Origin: Candidatus Obscuribacter sp.
GTDB taxonomy: Bacteria > Cyanobacteriota > Vampirovibrionia > Obscuribacterales > Obscuribacteraceae
Direction of reading: 5' to 3'
Length of the DNA: 64,000 nucleotides
Assembly: GCA_016712465.1 (NCBI GenBank)
Contig: JADJQZ010000001.1
Coordinates: 6,014,001-6,078,000, forward strand
Under the pieces are notes generated by a model that worked only from the letters and a program-made list of their open reading frames with translations, had not been told where the DNA came from and ran no database searches. The translations under genes and the position numbers were made by a program. Position 1 is the first letter of the stretch, and each line of letters begins with the position of its first letter. This document shows positions 8,204-16,005 of the stretch, one piece after another.

Positions 8204-10309
8204 TTGGCGGGAGAAGAACATCCTGAAGCAAAGACTGAGAAGCGCGTAGCCACGCCTACCGGCACGGCTGTGGGCGAAAACGAACACGAGCAGACCGGCG
8301 ACGGCCGACCAAACAGCGCGCCCCTGGACGGAGCCCGGCTTCAAGATGAGGCGAAAGCCCAGGCCAAAAACGGCGACAACCAGGGCGGAAGAAGCAAAGA
8401 CGCCGGTCAGGAAAGCGCCAGGCTGGTGCAAGCAGGCATCTTGCCGGAAGCACAGGTGCTGGACGCCGCCGCCGAAGCGAAGGGTCTAAGCCTGCCCAAA
8501 GGCGACCAGCGGCTGGCCACCCTGCAAGCCCTTACCCACTTGGCGCAAAACCCCAAATTGCAAGAAAAGCTGGCCGGCACCGACGGGCGCATAGACCGCA
8601 AAGACCTGACGGAAGCCCTGCTGTTGAACGGAGAAATCCGCTCCGGTAGCCGCCTTCCCACCGGTATTGCCGGTTTTCTCAGCGACGCCGACAAAGAAGC
8701 GGTACAAACCCTAGCGGCCAACTGGAAGCTCCTGGAAAAAGAATCTTTCGACACAGGCGACCTGAGCCGCTTCACCATCGAAGACATTCGCAAGAACCTG
8801 TCGCAAGATCTAAAAGACGAGCTGGATAGAGCCGCTACAGCCGGCAAGACCTTGAGTGAAGGGCTTTCCGACTACCTGAAGGAGCGCCTGCGCACGGGGC
8901 TAACGCCGGACCGACTGGAAGTAGCGCCGCCCCCTTATCCAGGCACCGACATCCCGCCCTCAATGGTACGCACTTCCGAATTTTCGGAAGCGGCCCTGAA
9001 ACTCTTCGACCGCCTCAACACCGACAAAGACGACTTTCTATCGGACAAAGAACTGGCAGCCGCCCTGGAAGACCCCCAGCACAAGAGGGAAGACGCCCAG
9101 GTGGTGGCCGCCCTCTACTTCTACCGTTCCCGCCTTTCAGGCGGGGTCGACGACGGTTCCGGCGGCGTCACAAAAGCCGACCTGAAGAGCTTCGACAACC
9201 TGGAGCGAAAAATTACTCAAGACCTGGCAGACTCCTGGGACGTAGAAAGCGTGGGCAGAGACGCCGCTGCCTTCCGTGCCCTGGACCGTTCCAACAAAGG
9301 CTACCTGACCAGAGACGACCTGGAGAAAGCAGTCACAAACGGCAACCTGAGCGAAAACCAGCGCAAAGTAGCCGAGATAGTGCTGCGCCACTACCAGATT
9401 CTACCGGGCGCCTCCGACGACTACACCCTGGGCGAATGGCGCGGCATCACCCCTAAAGACCTGCAAAACTTCAGCAACGCCCTCAATCAATCAGACGAAT
9501 ACAGGGGCATCAAAGAAACGGCTCATGCCCTCAGGCGCACCTACTGGGGGCAATTAAACCAGGTAGATACCCTCTACCAGGACAACAACAAGCCGCTAGA
9601 GAGCATCAATCCCGAGGCTATCAATCAGGGCTTGATCAACGATTGCTACTTCCTCAGTTCTCTTGGTGCCACCGCTTACACCAATCCCGAACTGATTCGC
9701 GACATGATCAAAGACAACGGAAACGGCACCTTTACGGTGACCTTCCCGGGAGCCAAAAACGAACCGGTGACAGTCAAAGCCCCCACCGAAGCCGAGCGCG
9801 GCATCTTCAACCAGCCCGGCAAGAACGGGCTCTGGGCCTCGGTTATCGAGAAAGCCTACGGCGCCTATTGCCAGCGTAATTTCCTGCGCCGCACCCCCAT
9901 GAACTGGGCAGGAGGCGACTCACCCACCGAAGGAGCCGACGGCGGCGGCTGGTACTCCGGGCTGCAAATTCTCACCGGCAAGCCCTATGTGCACCTGATC
10001 ATGCCAATTACCCCGAAGAACACAATCTCCAGAAGCCTGAACGACTCTCTCAATCAAGATCCCAAACATCCGGTCATTGCCGACACCGGCCCGGGCAAAC
10101 CTTTTCGCTTCAGTGAAAACACCAAAGACGGCTTTGCCAGAGCACATATCTTCATGGTTCTCGGCTTTGATCCCAAAGGCGCCGACGGCGGCACGGTCAC
10201 CATTCGCAACCCCTGGGGCGGACCCAAGGGCACCACATCCGGTGAGAAACAAATTTCTTTCAAGGAATTCAACGAGAACTTCTTCAATGTGGCCCACGGG
10301 CAAGATTGA
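8204..10309 (+). CDS. EF-hand protein with C-terminal calpain-family (C2) cysteine protease domain
   Basis: A 701-residue protein starting at a TTG preceded by GGGGA. Residues 1-65 are disordered and polar with no signal peptide. Two EF-hand-like loops are visible (about residues 270-290: N-T-D-K-D-D-F-L-S-D-K-E-L; about 365-380: D-R-S-N-K-G-Y-L-T-R-D-D-L). Residues about 465-700 are a calpain-type papain-fold domain: Q-G-L-I-N-D-C-Y-F-L-S-S-L holds catalytic Cys481 and its oxyanion Gln, A-H-I-F-M-V holds His648, and R-N-P-W-G holds Asn669, so all three catalytic residues are present. Calpains are Ca-activated in eukaryotes; the EF-hand plus C2 order suggests Ca control here too, which is inference. 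A TPR lipoprotein gene follows 18 bases downstream. Confidence 0.88.
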   Translation: MAGEEHPEAKTEKRVATPTGTAVGENEHEQTGDGRPNSAPLDGARLQDEAKAQAKNGDNQGGRSKDAGQESARLVQAGILPEAQVLDAAAEAKGLSLPKGDQRLATLQALTHLAQNPKLQEKLAGTDGRIDRKDLTEALLLNGEIRSGSRLPTGIAGFLSDADKEAVQTLAANWKLLEKESFDTGDLSRFTIEDIRKNLSQDLKDELDRAATAGKTLSEGLSDYLKERLRTGLTPDRLEVAPPPYPGTDIPPSMVRTSEFSEAALKLFDRLNTDKDDFLSDKELAAALEDPQHKREDAQVVAALYFYRSRLSGGVDDGSGGVTKADLKSFDNLERKITQDLADSWDVESVGRDAAAFRALDRSNKGYLTRDDLEKAVTNGNLSENQRKVAEIVLRHYQILPGASDDYTLGEWRGITPKDLQNFSNALNQSDEYRGIKETAHALRRTYWGQLNQVDTLYQDNNKPLESINPEAINQGLINDCYFLSSLGATAYTNPELIRDMIKDNGNGTFTVTFPGAKNEPVTVKAPTEAERGIFNQPGKNGLWASVIEKAYGAYCQRNFLRRTPMNWAGGDSPTEGADGGGWYSGLQILTGKPYVHLIMPITPKNTISRSLNDSLNQDPKHPVIADTGPGKPFRFSENTKDGFARAHIFMVLGFDPKGADGGTVTIRNPWGGPKGTTSGEKQISFKEFNENFFNVAHGQD

Positions 10310-10327
10310 AATACTTGAGTGGGATTT

Positions 10328-11074
10328 ATGCAAACCAGCAAAAGAGCTTTAGGCATTCTGTTGGTGGCGCTGAGCGCCGCAGCTTGCGGACTGGCAGTAT
10401 TCACCAGCGCAAGGCAACAATCTGTCTCAACAGACAAAGATCGACTAGAGAAGAAACTAGAGAAAACTTTCTTTTTCTCCGAATCCTTCCGCCCAGACTT
10501 CACAACTTCAATGGACATTGCAGAGGCAAAGCTCATTGATGAACTCTTTGACTATCTGTATGACGGAAAGAGCAAAAGAGTAGTGGAAGAAGCAAAGACT
10601 TACCTGCAGGAAGGCAACCGCAGTTGGAACTTTTATTTTGCGCTGGGTGCCCTGCTCATTGATTGCAAGAGCTACACTCTCGCCCAAGAGGCGTTTTCTC
10701 TATCGGACCGTAAGCTGACTGAGACAATTCCTGACGCTTATGTCGCAGAAAACTATCTCAAACAAGACATCAACCTCGACCCCCGTGCGGCTCTGACCGA
10801 AGCCTACCTGCACGAATTGCAAGAGCTGGAAAGAGACAAGAAGGCGCCGCCACAGGCAAGGGCCGCCCTCTACGCAAAAGCGCTTAAATACTCCCACCCC
10901 CATGGTTATGTCTACAAAATGTACTCAGACTTTCTACGTGAGCAGGGAAAGAAAGACGAAGCAGAGCAAGCGCTCAAGCGCTGGGACTTGAGCCCGGCTT
11001 TCAAAGAACGACGCAGTCTGGATTTAAGTGCGCTCAAGAATCCCTGCGCTCTGGTGCAGACGCATCAACAGTAA
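10328..11074 (+). CDS. TPR-like lipoprotein downstream of the calpain-type protease
   Basis: A 248-residue lipoprotein. The ATG at 10328 is chosen over the GTG at 10319; purine-rich GAGTGGGA precedes it. Residues 1-19 are a signal with A-A-A-C (Cys20). The mature part has helical pairs with TPR-like spacing, for example Y-V-Y-K-M-Y-S-D-F-L-R-E-Q-G-K-K-D-E-A near residues 195-215. It lies 18 bases after the protease gene and probably shares its transcript, so it could anchor or regulate that protease (inference). Its last 34 codons contain the first copy of a 60-bp direct repeat whose second copy lies at 14173-14232. Its stop overlaps the end of the convergent CPBP-TPR gene by ten bases. Confidence 0.75.
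   Translation: MQTSKRALGILLVALSAAACGLAVFTSARQQSVSTDKDRLEKKLEKTFFFSESFRPDFTTSMDIAEAKLIDELFDYLYDGKSKRVVEEAKTYLQEGNRSWNFYFALGALLIDCKSYTLAQEAFSLSDRKLTETIPDAYVAENYLKQDINLDPRAALTEAYLHELQELERDKKAPPQARAALYAKALKYSHPHGYVYKMYSDFLREQGKKDEAEQALKRWDLSPAFKERRSLDLSALKNPCALVQTHQQ
10974..11033 (+). repeat. 60-bp direct repeat, copy A (partner at 14173-14232)
   Basis: The segment beginning tcaagcgctgggacttgag and ending ggatttaagtgcgc matches 14173-14232 at 59 of 60 bases (single difference g11016 / a14215). It encodes K-R-W-D-L-S-P-A-F-K-E-R-R near the end of the TPR lipoprotein. The copies are 3,199 bases apart in direct orientation and enclose the CPBP-TPR gene and the retron. Confidence 0.95.
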
Positions 11075-12738
11075 GGTTTGTAGCAATATTTCTCGGCGAT
11101 AGCTTTGTCGGCAGAGGCTAACTCATCTTGCCCCAGACTTTCATAGGCCAGGTGCCGGAACCAATACGACTCGGCGTTATATGGATCAAGCTCAATAGCC
11201 CTGTTCAGCTCCTCAACGGCTTGCCCGGTCTGACCGTGTCTAATCAGCGCCAGTCCTAGAATATTCAAGAGATCCGGGCGAGATGGATAAATATTATTGG
11301 CCTCAATGGCATCGGCCAGTCCGCTTTCAACATCGCCCTTCAGAACTTTGGCAAGAGCACGGTATCCTAAATGATAGGAGCGCTGCATAAGAGTTTTTGC
11401 AAATGGGGAAAATCTCTCAAGGTCGGCAAGCGCGTCATCATAGCGTTTGGCCAAACAGTGAACATATGCTCTATCAGCGAAATAGTCTTTCCGCTCCGGT
11501 GCTGCTTCAATAGCCTCGGACACGTCCTTCAAGGCCTTCTCATAGTCACCGCCACGAAGAAGCGCAAAAGCTCTGGCGACCAGAGCAGGTGGACGTTCAA
11601 AATAGGAAGCTCTCTCAACCGCCAAGTTGGTACAGCTCAAAGCCTCTTCCGCTCTGTTGAGGGCAATCAGCGCAAGAGCCTTCATCTCAAGAGCATACAC
11701 ACAATCAGGATTTAGAGAGAGTGCCCTCCGGCAGTCACTAAGACACAGGTCATACTTAAACAAACCGAGTGCAGCCTGACCAGAAAGCGCCCAACCTACG
11801 GGACCTTCAGCAAGTCTAATAGACTCTGAGAACTCCGCTCTGGCAGCAGCAAATTCATGCTTCTGGATTAGGACATAGCCTGCCAATTGAAAGACTTTGC
11901 CGTGCGTGGGAAGCTCCTTCTTGGCACACAAGACATCTTGCTCAGCCAGCTCAGTTTCACCAATGGAGAGATAGCTCTCACAGCGTTTGATGCGAGATAG
12001 CCTGTCGCCAATCTCGATTGCTCTTGTGGTGTCTGCTATAGCTTTATCATAATTTCGGAGCACGTAATAACATGCAGCTCGATTTCGAAGAGTAAACCAG
12101 GTCTCTTGCTTATTGATTGCCTTAGACAGACTCTCAATGGCTCCCGCATAGTCTCCGGCTTCTAGAAGACGAATACCAATAACTGTATCTCGATCTCGAT
12201 AGAGTCTTAGAATGTCAAACCAAGCATTACTAATGGCATGCGCAATGATAGAACTCCACAGATTCTGGGTGATTGCAAATGTGGCGCCCAGGATGACACC
12301 AGCCGGCAGCCTGGAGAGCATGCCACCCCACCGGTGCATTCGCCAATCAGGAGTAAAAGCGTAAAGTAACGCCGCCGGTACCAAACCAAAAAAGTGCTGA
12401 AACCCTCTGTATAACACTTCCGAAGTGAATGGTTCAATAGTACAAAGTAATGCTATAGAGGGAAACGAGTATAGAGGTGCAGTCTCTAACTCAACGCCAT
12501 AATGGTCAAGTACGCGGGCAACGATTTCATTCCATGCGATACACAAAAGGCCGGCGCCAACACCACACTTAACAGCAAACCAGCCTGGACATTGAAACAA
12601 GCCGACATGCTCAAAAATGGACTTGCACGGGCCGAAACTCAGGAATTCAACAACACAAAGGAGTAGTAAGGAAGAGACAAATAAAAACTTCCTTTCCCTA
12701 GCCGGTCGAAGCCAACATTCTCTACTGACGGCTGACAT
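11065..12738 (-). CDS. CPBP-like intramembrane protease domain fused to a long TPR array
   Basis: A 557-residue membrane protein. Residues 20-180 contain about five hydrophobic segments and the CPBP (CAAX-protease/bacteriocin-processing, ABI) motifs: S-E-V-L-Y-R-G-F at residues 106-113 (family E-E-x3-R; here the first Glu is Ser106) and H-A-I-S-N at 167-171 (family H-x3-N). An intermediate F-x3-H motif is not evident, so activity is uncertain. Residues 185-555 hold about ten TPR units (for example Y-N-A-E-S-Y-W-F-R-H-L-A-Y-E-S-L-G at the end). CPBP proteins act in bacteriocin immunity, phage abortive infection or protein maturation. The gene shares the region between two 60-bp repeats with the retron, and reads away from it; its promoter must lie within 12739-12966. 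Confidence 0.75.
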   Translation of the reverse strand: MSAVSRECWLRPARERKFLFVSSLLLLCVVEFLSFGPCKSIFEHVGLFQCPGWFAVKCGVGAGLLCIAWNEIVARVLDHYGVELETAPLYSFPSIALLCTIEPFTSEVLYRGFQHFFGLVPAALLYAFTPDWRMHRWGGMLSRLPAGVILGATFAITQNLWSSIIAHAISNAWFDILRLYRDRDTVIGIRLLEAGDYAGAIESLSKAINKQETWFTLRNRAACYYVLRNYDKAIADTTRAIEIGDRLSRIKRCESYLSIGETELAEQDVLCAKKELPTHGKVFQLAGYVLIQKHEFAAARAEFSESIRLAEGPVGWALSGQAALGLFKYDLCLSDCRRALSLNPDCVYALEMKALALIALNRAEEALSCTNLAVERASYFERPPALVARAFALLRGGDYEKALKDVSEAIEAAPERKDYFADRAYVHCLAKRYDDALADLERFSPFAKTLMQRSYHLGYRALAKVLKGDVESGLADAIEANNIYPSRPDLLNILGLALIRHGQTGQAVEELNRAIELDPYNAESYWFRHLAYESLGQDELASADKAIAEKYCYKPYC

Positions 12739-12798
12739 TATTCAAGGTCGTCATAAACTCCAACGCTTCTCCACAGGAGGCAAGAAATTATATCAGCT

Positions 12799-12930
12799 AG
12801 TGCCCTACTCCCTGCCCCATAATGCCTATGCGGTACCGTAGCGGCAGGGACGGTCTTCGCCTTGACAGCGAGGCGGGCACTTTCTAAAATGCGATTAGAT
12901 TATGAACTATGACCGGCGAGTCGCCGGTCA
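12799..12930 (+). ncRNA. Candidate retron non-coding RNA (msr-msd) region upstream of the RT
   Basis: The spacer before the retron RT is highly structured. AGTGCCC (12799-12805) pairs with GGGCACT (12875-12881). Inside, CCCTGCC (12810-12816) pairs with GGCAGGG (12843-12849), capped by a stem around the palindrome cggtaccg, and CGCCT (12858-12862) pairs with AGGCG (12871-12875), giving a three-way junction. A separate perfect hairpin, TGACCGGCGAGTCGCCGGTCA, spans 12910-12930. Retrons normally encode msr-msd directly upstream of the RT on the same strand. I could not find a convincing a1/a2 pair or the branching guanosine, so the ends are only approximate. Part of this spacer must also serve the divergent CPBP-TPR gene. 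Confidence 0.5.
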
Positions 12931-12966
12931 ACTACAGAGACGACAGAAAGACGCCCCGTAATCAAC

Positions 12967-14118
12967 GTGACCCATCAAGATTCAAAACTGACAATTGATG
13001 ATATCGGCAATAAACTGGGGGTGACACCCCAGTTTTTGTTAGAAGCGGCAAGTGCGGCATCAACCCAATATGAACTTTTCGACCTGCCGAAAAAATCAGG
13101 CGGAACAAGAACCATATGCTCTCCGAAGAACGAGCTGAAAAGGCTGCAGCGGACAATACTAGAGGAGCTGCTCCACACTTTCGCAATGCCTGACTACGTG
13201 CATGGCTGCGTCAAGGGTCGCTCGATTGTGACCAATGCCAAGCCCCATACAAATAAGCCACTGGTTCTGACCATCGATATCAAAGACTTTTTTGGTTCCA
13301 TCAACCCTGAGCAAATCAATCGCATCTTTCGAATTAGCTTCAACTGTGACGACAAGAGCGCCGAAGTGCTAACGGCCCTGACCACCTACGGTACTTTCCT
13401 GCCTCAAGGCGCGCCCACAAGCCCGGCTCTTGCCAATATCGCCGCCCTACCTTTAGATGCAGCCATACTCGATATCTGCGAGCAGAGCGGTCTACAGTTC
13501 TCTTATACCAGGTACGTCGATGATATCACTATATCTGGTGACAATCGCCTGGCCCTCATGCTTGCCTCCTTCTACAAGACGGTAAGCGCACACGGCTTCA
13601 CGGCCAGCCCCGGCAAACTTCGGGTGGGACGCCCCTCCAACCGGCAGAAAGTGACAGGCATAATAGTCAACAAAAAGATGGCTCCACCCAAAAAGCTAAT
13701 CCGCAAAATCAGACAGCAACTCTACTACTGCGAAAAGTTTGGAATAGAAGATCACTGTCGAAAAGAAGGCATAGAAGAACAAGAGTTCTTGAATCAAATC
13801 AACGGCATGTTAGGTTTCATAAGACTCACGCAACCTACTACCGCCGATCTATTCAAGATCAAATTGACAACTCTGCAAGGCTACACATTTGTGAGCGTTG
13901 ACGAGAGCGTTCTACTGATTTTAAAGCATGCTGTGGAAGAAGAAAAGCATGTAAACTTCGTATACCACGGCTCGACGCGCAAAGTGGCACCAGTTGAAGT
14001 CTTCATAGATGACGAGGGAATGAAGTTTATGCGCGGCTATCAAACAGTGCCCGAACAGAAGTGGGAACGCTACATGATTCCAGATATTCAGTCGTTGAGG
14101 CTATCGGAAAACGCCTGA
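12967..14118 (+). CDS. Retron-type reverse transcriptase with C-terminal WYL-like domain
   Basis: A 383-residue protein starting at GTG 12967 (no clear ribosome-binding site). Residues 35-310 carry all retron RT hallmarks: P-K-K-S-G-G-T-R near residue 40, region X N-A-K-P-H (90-94), D-I-K-D-F-F-G-S-I (motif A Asp), P-Q-G-A-P-T-S-P (motif B), R-Y-V-D-D (motif C, Asp185-Asp186), and region Y V-T-G-I-I-V-N (229-235). Retron RTs make msDNA from a structured RNA and form part of anti-phage defence. Residues about 315-380 match the WYL fold pattern: A-V-E-E-E-K-H-V-N-F-V-Y, R-K-V-A-P-V-E-V, F-M-R-G-Y and I-P-D-I-Q-S-L-R-L. WYL domains bind nucleic acid or ligands and act as sensors, so this fusion may be a built-in sensor/effector. 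No toxin gene follows on the same strand. Confidence 0.88.
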   Translation: MTHQDSKLTIDDIGNKLGVTPQFLLEAASAASTQYELFDLPKKSGGTRTICSPKNELKRLQRTILEELLHTFAMPDYVHGCVKGRSIVTNAKPHTNKPLVLTIDIKDFFGSINPEQINRIFRISFNCDDKSAEVLTALTTYGTFLPQGAPTSPALANIAALPLDAAILDICEQSGLQFSYTRYVDDITISGDNRLALMLASFYKTVSAHGFTASPGKLRVGRPSNRQKVTGIIVNKKMAPPKKLIRKIRQQLYYCEKFGIEDHCRKEGIEEQEFLNQINGMLGFIRLTQPTTADLFKIKLTTLQGYTFVSVDESVLLILKHAVEEEKHVNFVYHGSTRKVAPVEVFIDDEGMKFMRGYQTVPEQKWERYMIPDIQSLRLSENA

Positions 14119-14172
14119 GGGTGATTTATCCCAATCAAGGCGAATTGCCGGCGGCAGAAACCCGCACCTCTT

Positions 14173-14232
14173 TCAAGCGCTGGGACTTGAGCCCGGCTTT
14201 CAAAGAACGACGCAATCTGGATTTAAGTGCGC
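14173..14232 (+). repeat. 60-bp direct repeat, copy B (partner at 10974-11033)
   Basis: Copy B keeps the same reading frame as copy A. After the repeat the frame continues R-P-T-T-H-R and stops at 14252, so the sequence looks like the detached 3' end of a paralogous TPR lipoprotein gene. Upstream of 14173 there is no similarity to the lipoprotein gene. This is what an insertion next to copy A, or a deletion joining retron DNA to a second gene copy, would leave. Confidence 0.9.
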
Positions 14233-14238
14233 GGCCCA

Positions 14239-15504
14239 CTACTCATCGTTGATTTGCTGTTGCAACTTCTCGATTACGTCAGTTATCTGCCCAGAAAACA
14301 AGGCAGAAAACGACTGCGGATTGGGGATCTTCGTCGTCTTCAGCAGTGGATTGAAGTCTTCCTGAAAATAGCCGAAACTGTCCTGGTCCATAAAGATAGA
14401 GTCGAAGTTACCTTCACTATCGAAGAACAAGTATTCATGGCAGTTATCATCGATGTATTGCGCACCAAAGGCGAAGAAGTGCTTGTCTACATGCTCAATT
14501 TGCTGAGGCTTGTAGAACTCTTCAAACTCCGGGCGCCCGCCCCAGCAGTAGTCTATATAGTTAACCAGCCCCGGTTCGGCAATCTTCTCCTCATCCCAGT
14601 GCTCAAGAATAGCCAGCTTAGTTTCATAGGAACCTATCGTCAAAACACCCTTCGTCAGTGCAAATTCACGCAAGTCCCGGGGTAGTTTGATACCGGCGGC
14701 TGCCTCATGTTTTGCTATCTGCGCTTCGTCGAGGGGCTTGAACTCTTGAATCTCATAGTATTCTGCATAATCGGGATTGATCTGACTGTAGTAGTCGAGA
14801 GCAGCTTTGTACCGGGCTAGAGCCTGGTCAACGGTTTCACCGGGCGGAGCCACTTTCAGTTTAGCCTCCGGATCATCGGCGAAATGCGCCTCAAATTCTG
14901 GCGAACTGCAAATCTCTGCCAGTTTGGCATTCTCAGTGAGCGCCTCGTGGCTCTTCTTTTTCATTTTTGTCAAAACGGTAAAAAGCTGAGTTTTGTAGCT
15001 GGTAGGGTCCTTTGCCAATTCGCTCATGCGCAGAAGAACAATAGCCTGGGTTTCGTAAAATGGTCTGAGCTGATACTCGTCGTCAATGGGCGAGGTGGTG
15101 GTCATACACTTGTTGATATGCTCCAGGGCAACCTGGCATTCAGCCTCGCCGGCGGCGCGCTCACAAAGCGTCCAGGCAAGCATGTTATGGGCCGACCGGA
15201 GGGTGCCGCGCACGTGACTATCTTCGCTCAGGTAGGCGAACAACTGGGTATTGCTTAGATGCTCAATTGCTTTGCGGCAGGTATTCAGGGCTTCATCGAC
15301 TTGCCCCAGTTCATACTGGGCGTAGCGTCTTGCATCATAAATCCAGGCCCACTGGTGCGCCTGCGCCTCTTCTCCGGCAAGCAGCTCTTCTGCCTTAGAG
15401 AGGGACTCAAGGGCTTCCTTATAACGTTTCTCTGAATTTTGCTTCTGGGCTTTTGTCAGAAGCTTGTCGAACTCTTTGGCTTTATTCTTAAAGAACAAGG
15501 GCAT
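14239..15504 (-). CDS. TPR protein with C-terminal SUKH (SMI1/KNR4) domain
   Basis: A 421-residue soluble protein. The ATG at 15504 is preferred (GAGAG upstream) over the in-frame GTG at 15612. Residues 1-120 contain TPR-like helices (K-R-Y-K-E-A-L-E-S-L-S-K-A-E-E-L). Residues about 265-405 resemble a SUKH domain: A-G-I-K-L-P-R-D-L-R-E-F-A-L-T-K-G, then W-D-E-E-K-I-A-E-P-G and H-E-Y-L-F-F-D-S-E-G-N. SUKH proteins are widespread immunity proteins for contact-dependent and Rhs toxins, but also occur without toxins. No signal peptide, so cytoplasmic. It is convergent with the retron cassette and divergent from higBA. Confidence 0.7.
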   Translation of the reverse strand: MPLFFKNKAKEFDKLLTKAQKQNSEKRYKEALESLSKAEELLAGEEAQAHQWAWIYDARRYAQYELGQVDEALNTCRKAIEHLSNTQLFAYLSEDSHVRGTLRSAHNMLAWTLCERAAGEAECQVALEHINKCMTTTSPIDDEYQLRPFYETQAIVLLRMSELAKDPTSYKTQLFTVLTKMKKKSHEALTENAKLAEICSSPEFEAHFADDPEAKLKVAPPGETVDQALARYKAALDYYSQINPDYAEYYEIQEFKPLDEAQIAKHEAAAGIKLPRDLREFALTKGVLTIGSYETKLAILEHWDEEKIAEPGLVNYIDYCWGGRPEFEEFYKPQQIEHVDKHFFAFGAQYIDDNCHEYLFFDSEGNFDSIFMDQDSFGYFQEDFNPLLKTTKIPNPQSFSALFSGQITDVIEKLQQQINDE

Positions 15505-15644
15505 AAAAGACTCTCTTTCAAACGGGTTCAATAAATTGCTTACGCACAGGGGCGATTTTTTAGCCGGTGGGAAATTGAAACTCCGGTATCCCCAGCTACT
15601 GTAGCTTCTCACAGCTCAGGGTTGATCCCAATCGAAGATTAAAT

Positions 15645-15695
15645 CCTCTCAAATTGAGAGGCACAGTATTGCGTTCTTCCTCTCTTTTTGAGAGG
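15645..15695. promoter_or_regulatory. Two CCTCTC-N5-GAGAGG operator palindromes before higBA
   Basis: Two 17-bp palindromes of the same form lie upstream of the toxin gene: CCTCTCAAATTGAGAGG at 15645-15661 and CCTCTCTTTTTGAGAGG at 15679-15695, centres 34 bp (about three helical turns) apart on the same face of the DNA. Type II antitoxins with an HTH repress their own operon through such paired sites. No convincing -35/-10 pair was identified. Confidence 0.75.
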
Positions 15696-15720
15696 ATAGA
15701 ATTGAGGGAAGGTGCAAATC

Positions 15721-16005
15721 GTGGAGATACTCAACTCCAGAGCAATTAAGCAGTTTGTTCGGGAACATTCTGATGCAGAAGCACCGCTCAGAGAATGGGT
15801 GGCAAAAACGCGAGCTGCCGAATGGAAAAACAATTCGGACGTTCTCAACACCTTCAGGAGCGCTGATCACCTGGGAGACCAGAAATTTATTTTCAATATC
15901 GGCGGCAACAATTTTCGTATGGCGGCAATGGTATGGATAGACAAAGAGAGAGTCTACGTTTTGAAGCTCATGACACACGCTGAATACGACAGGGAAACCT
16001 TCTGA
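15721..16005 (+). CDS. higB: HigB-type mRNA interferase toxin (RelE superfamily)
   Basis: A toxin of 94 residues, the size of the HigB family of COG4680 type. The GTG at 15721 is chosen because GGAAGG (15707-15712) lies eight bases upstream; the GTG at 15712 would overlap that site. Family features: F-R-S-A-D-H-L at the centre, then F-N-I-G-G-N-N-F-R-M-A-A and the C-terminal V-Y-V-L-K-L-M-T-H-A-E-Y-D, which is the typical end of these RNases. HigB cleaves translated mRNA on the ribosome. The stop codon overlaps the antitoxin start by one base (TGATG), as expected for a toxin-first HigBA operon. Confidence 0.88.
   Translation: MEILNSRAIKQFVREHSDAEAPLREWVAKTRAAEWKNNSDVLNTFRSADHLGDQKFIFNIGGNNFRMAAMVWIDKERVYVLKLMTHAEYDRETF

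Noticed and set aside
12747..12944. GTCGTC (12747) and GACGAC (12939) as the retron a1/a2 pair
   Set aside because: Only six bases pair and the flanks do not extend the stem; chance is likely.
14061..14252. A 63-codon frame carrying copy B of the 60-bp repeat
   Set aside because: Its first half overlaps the retron RT in another frame; only the repeat part has meaning, as a detached gene end.
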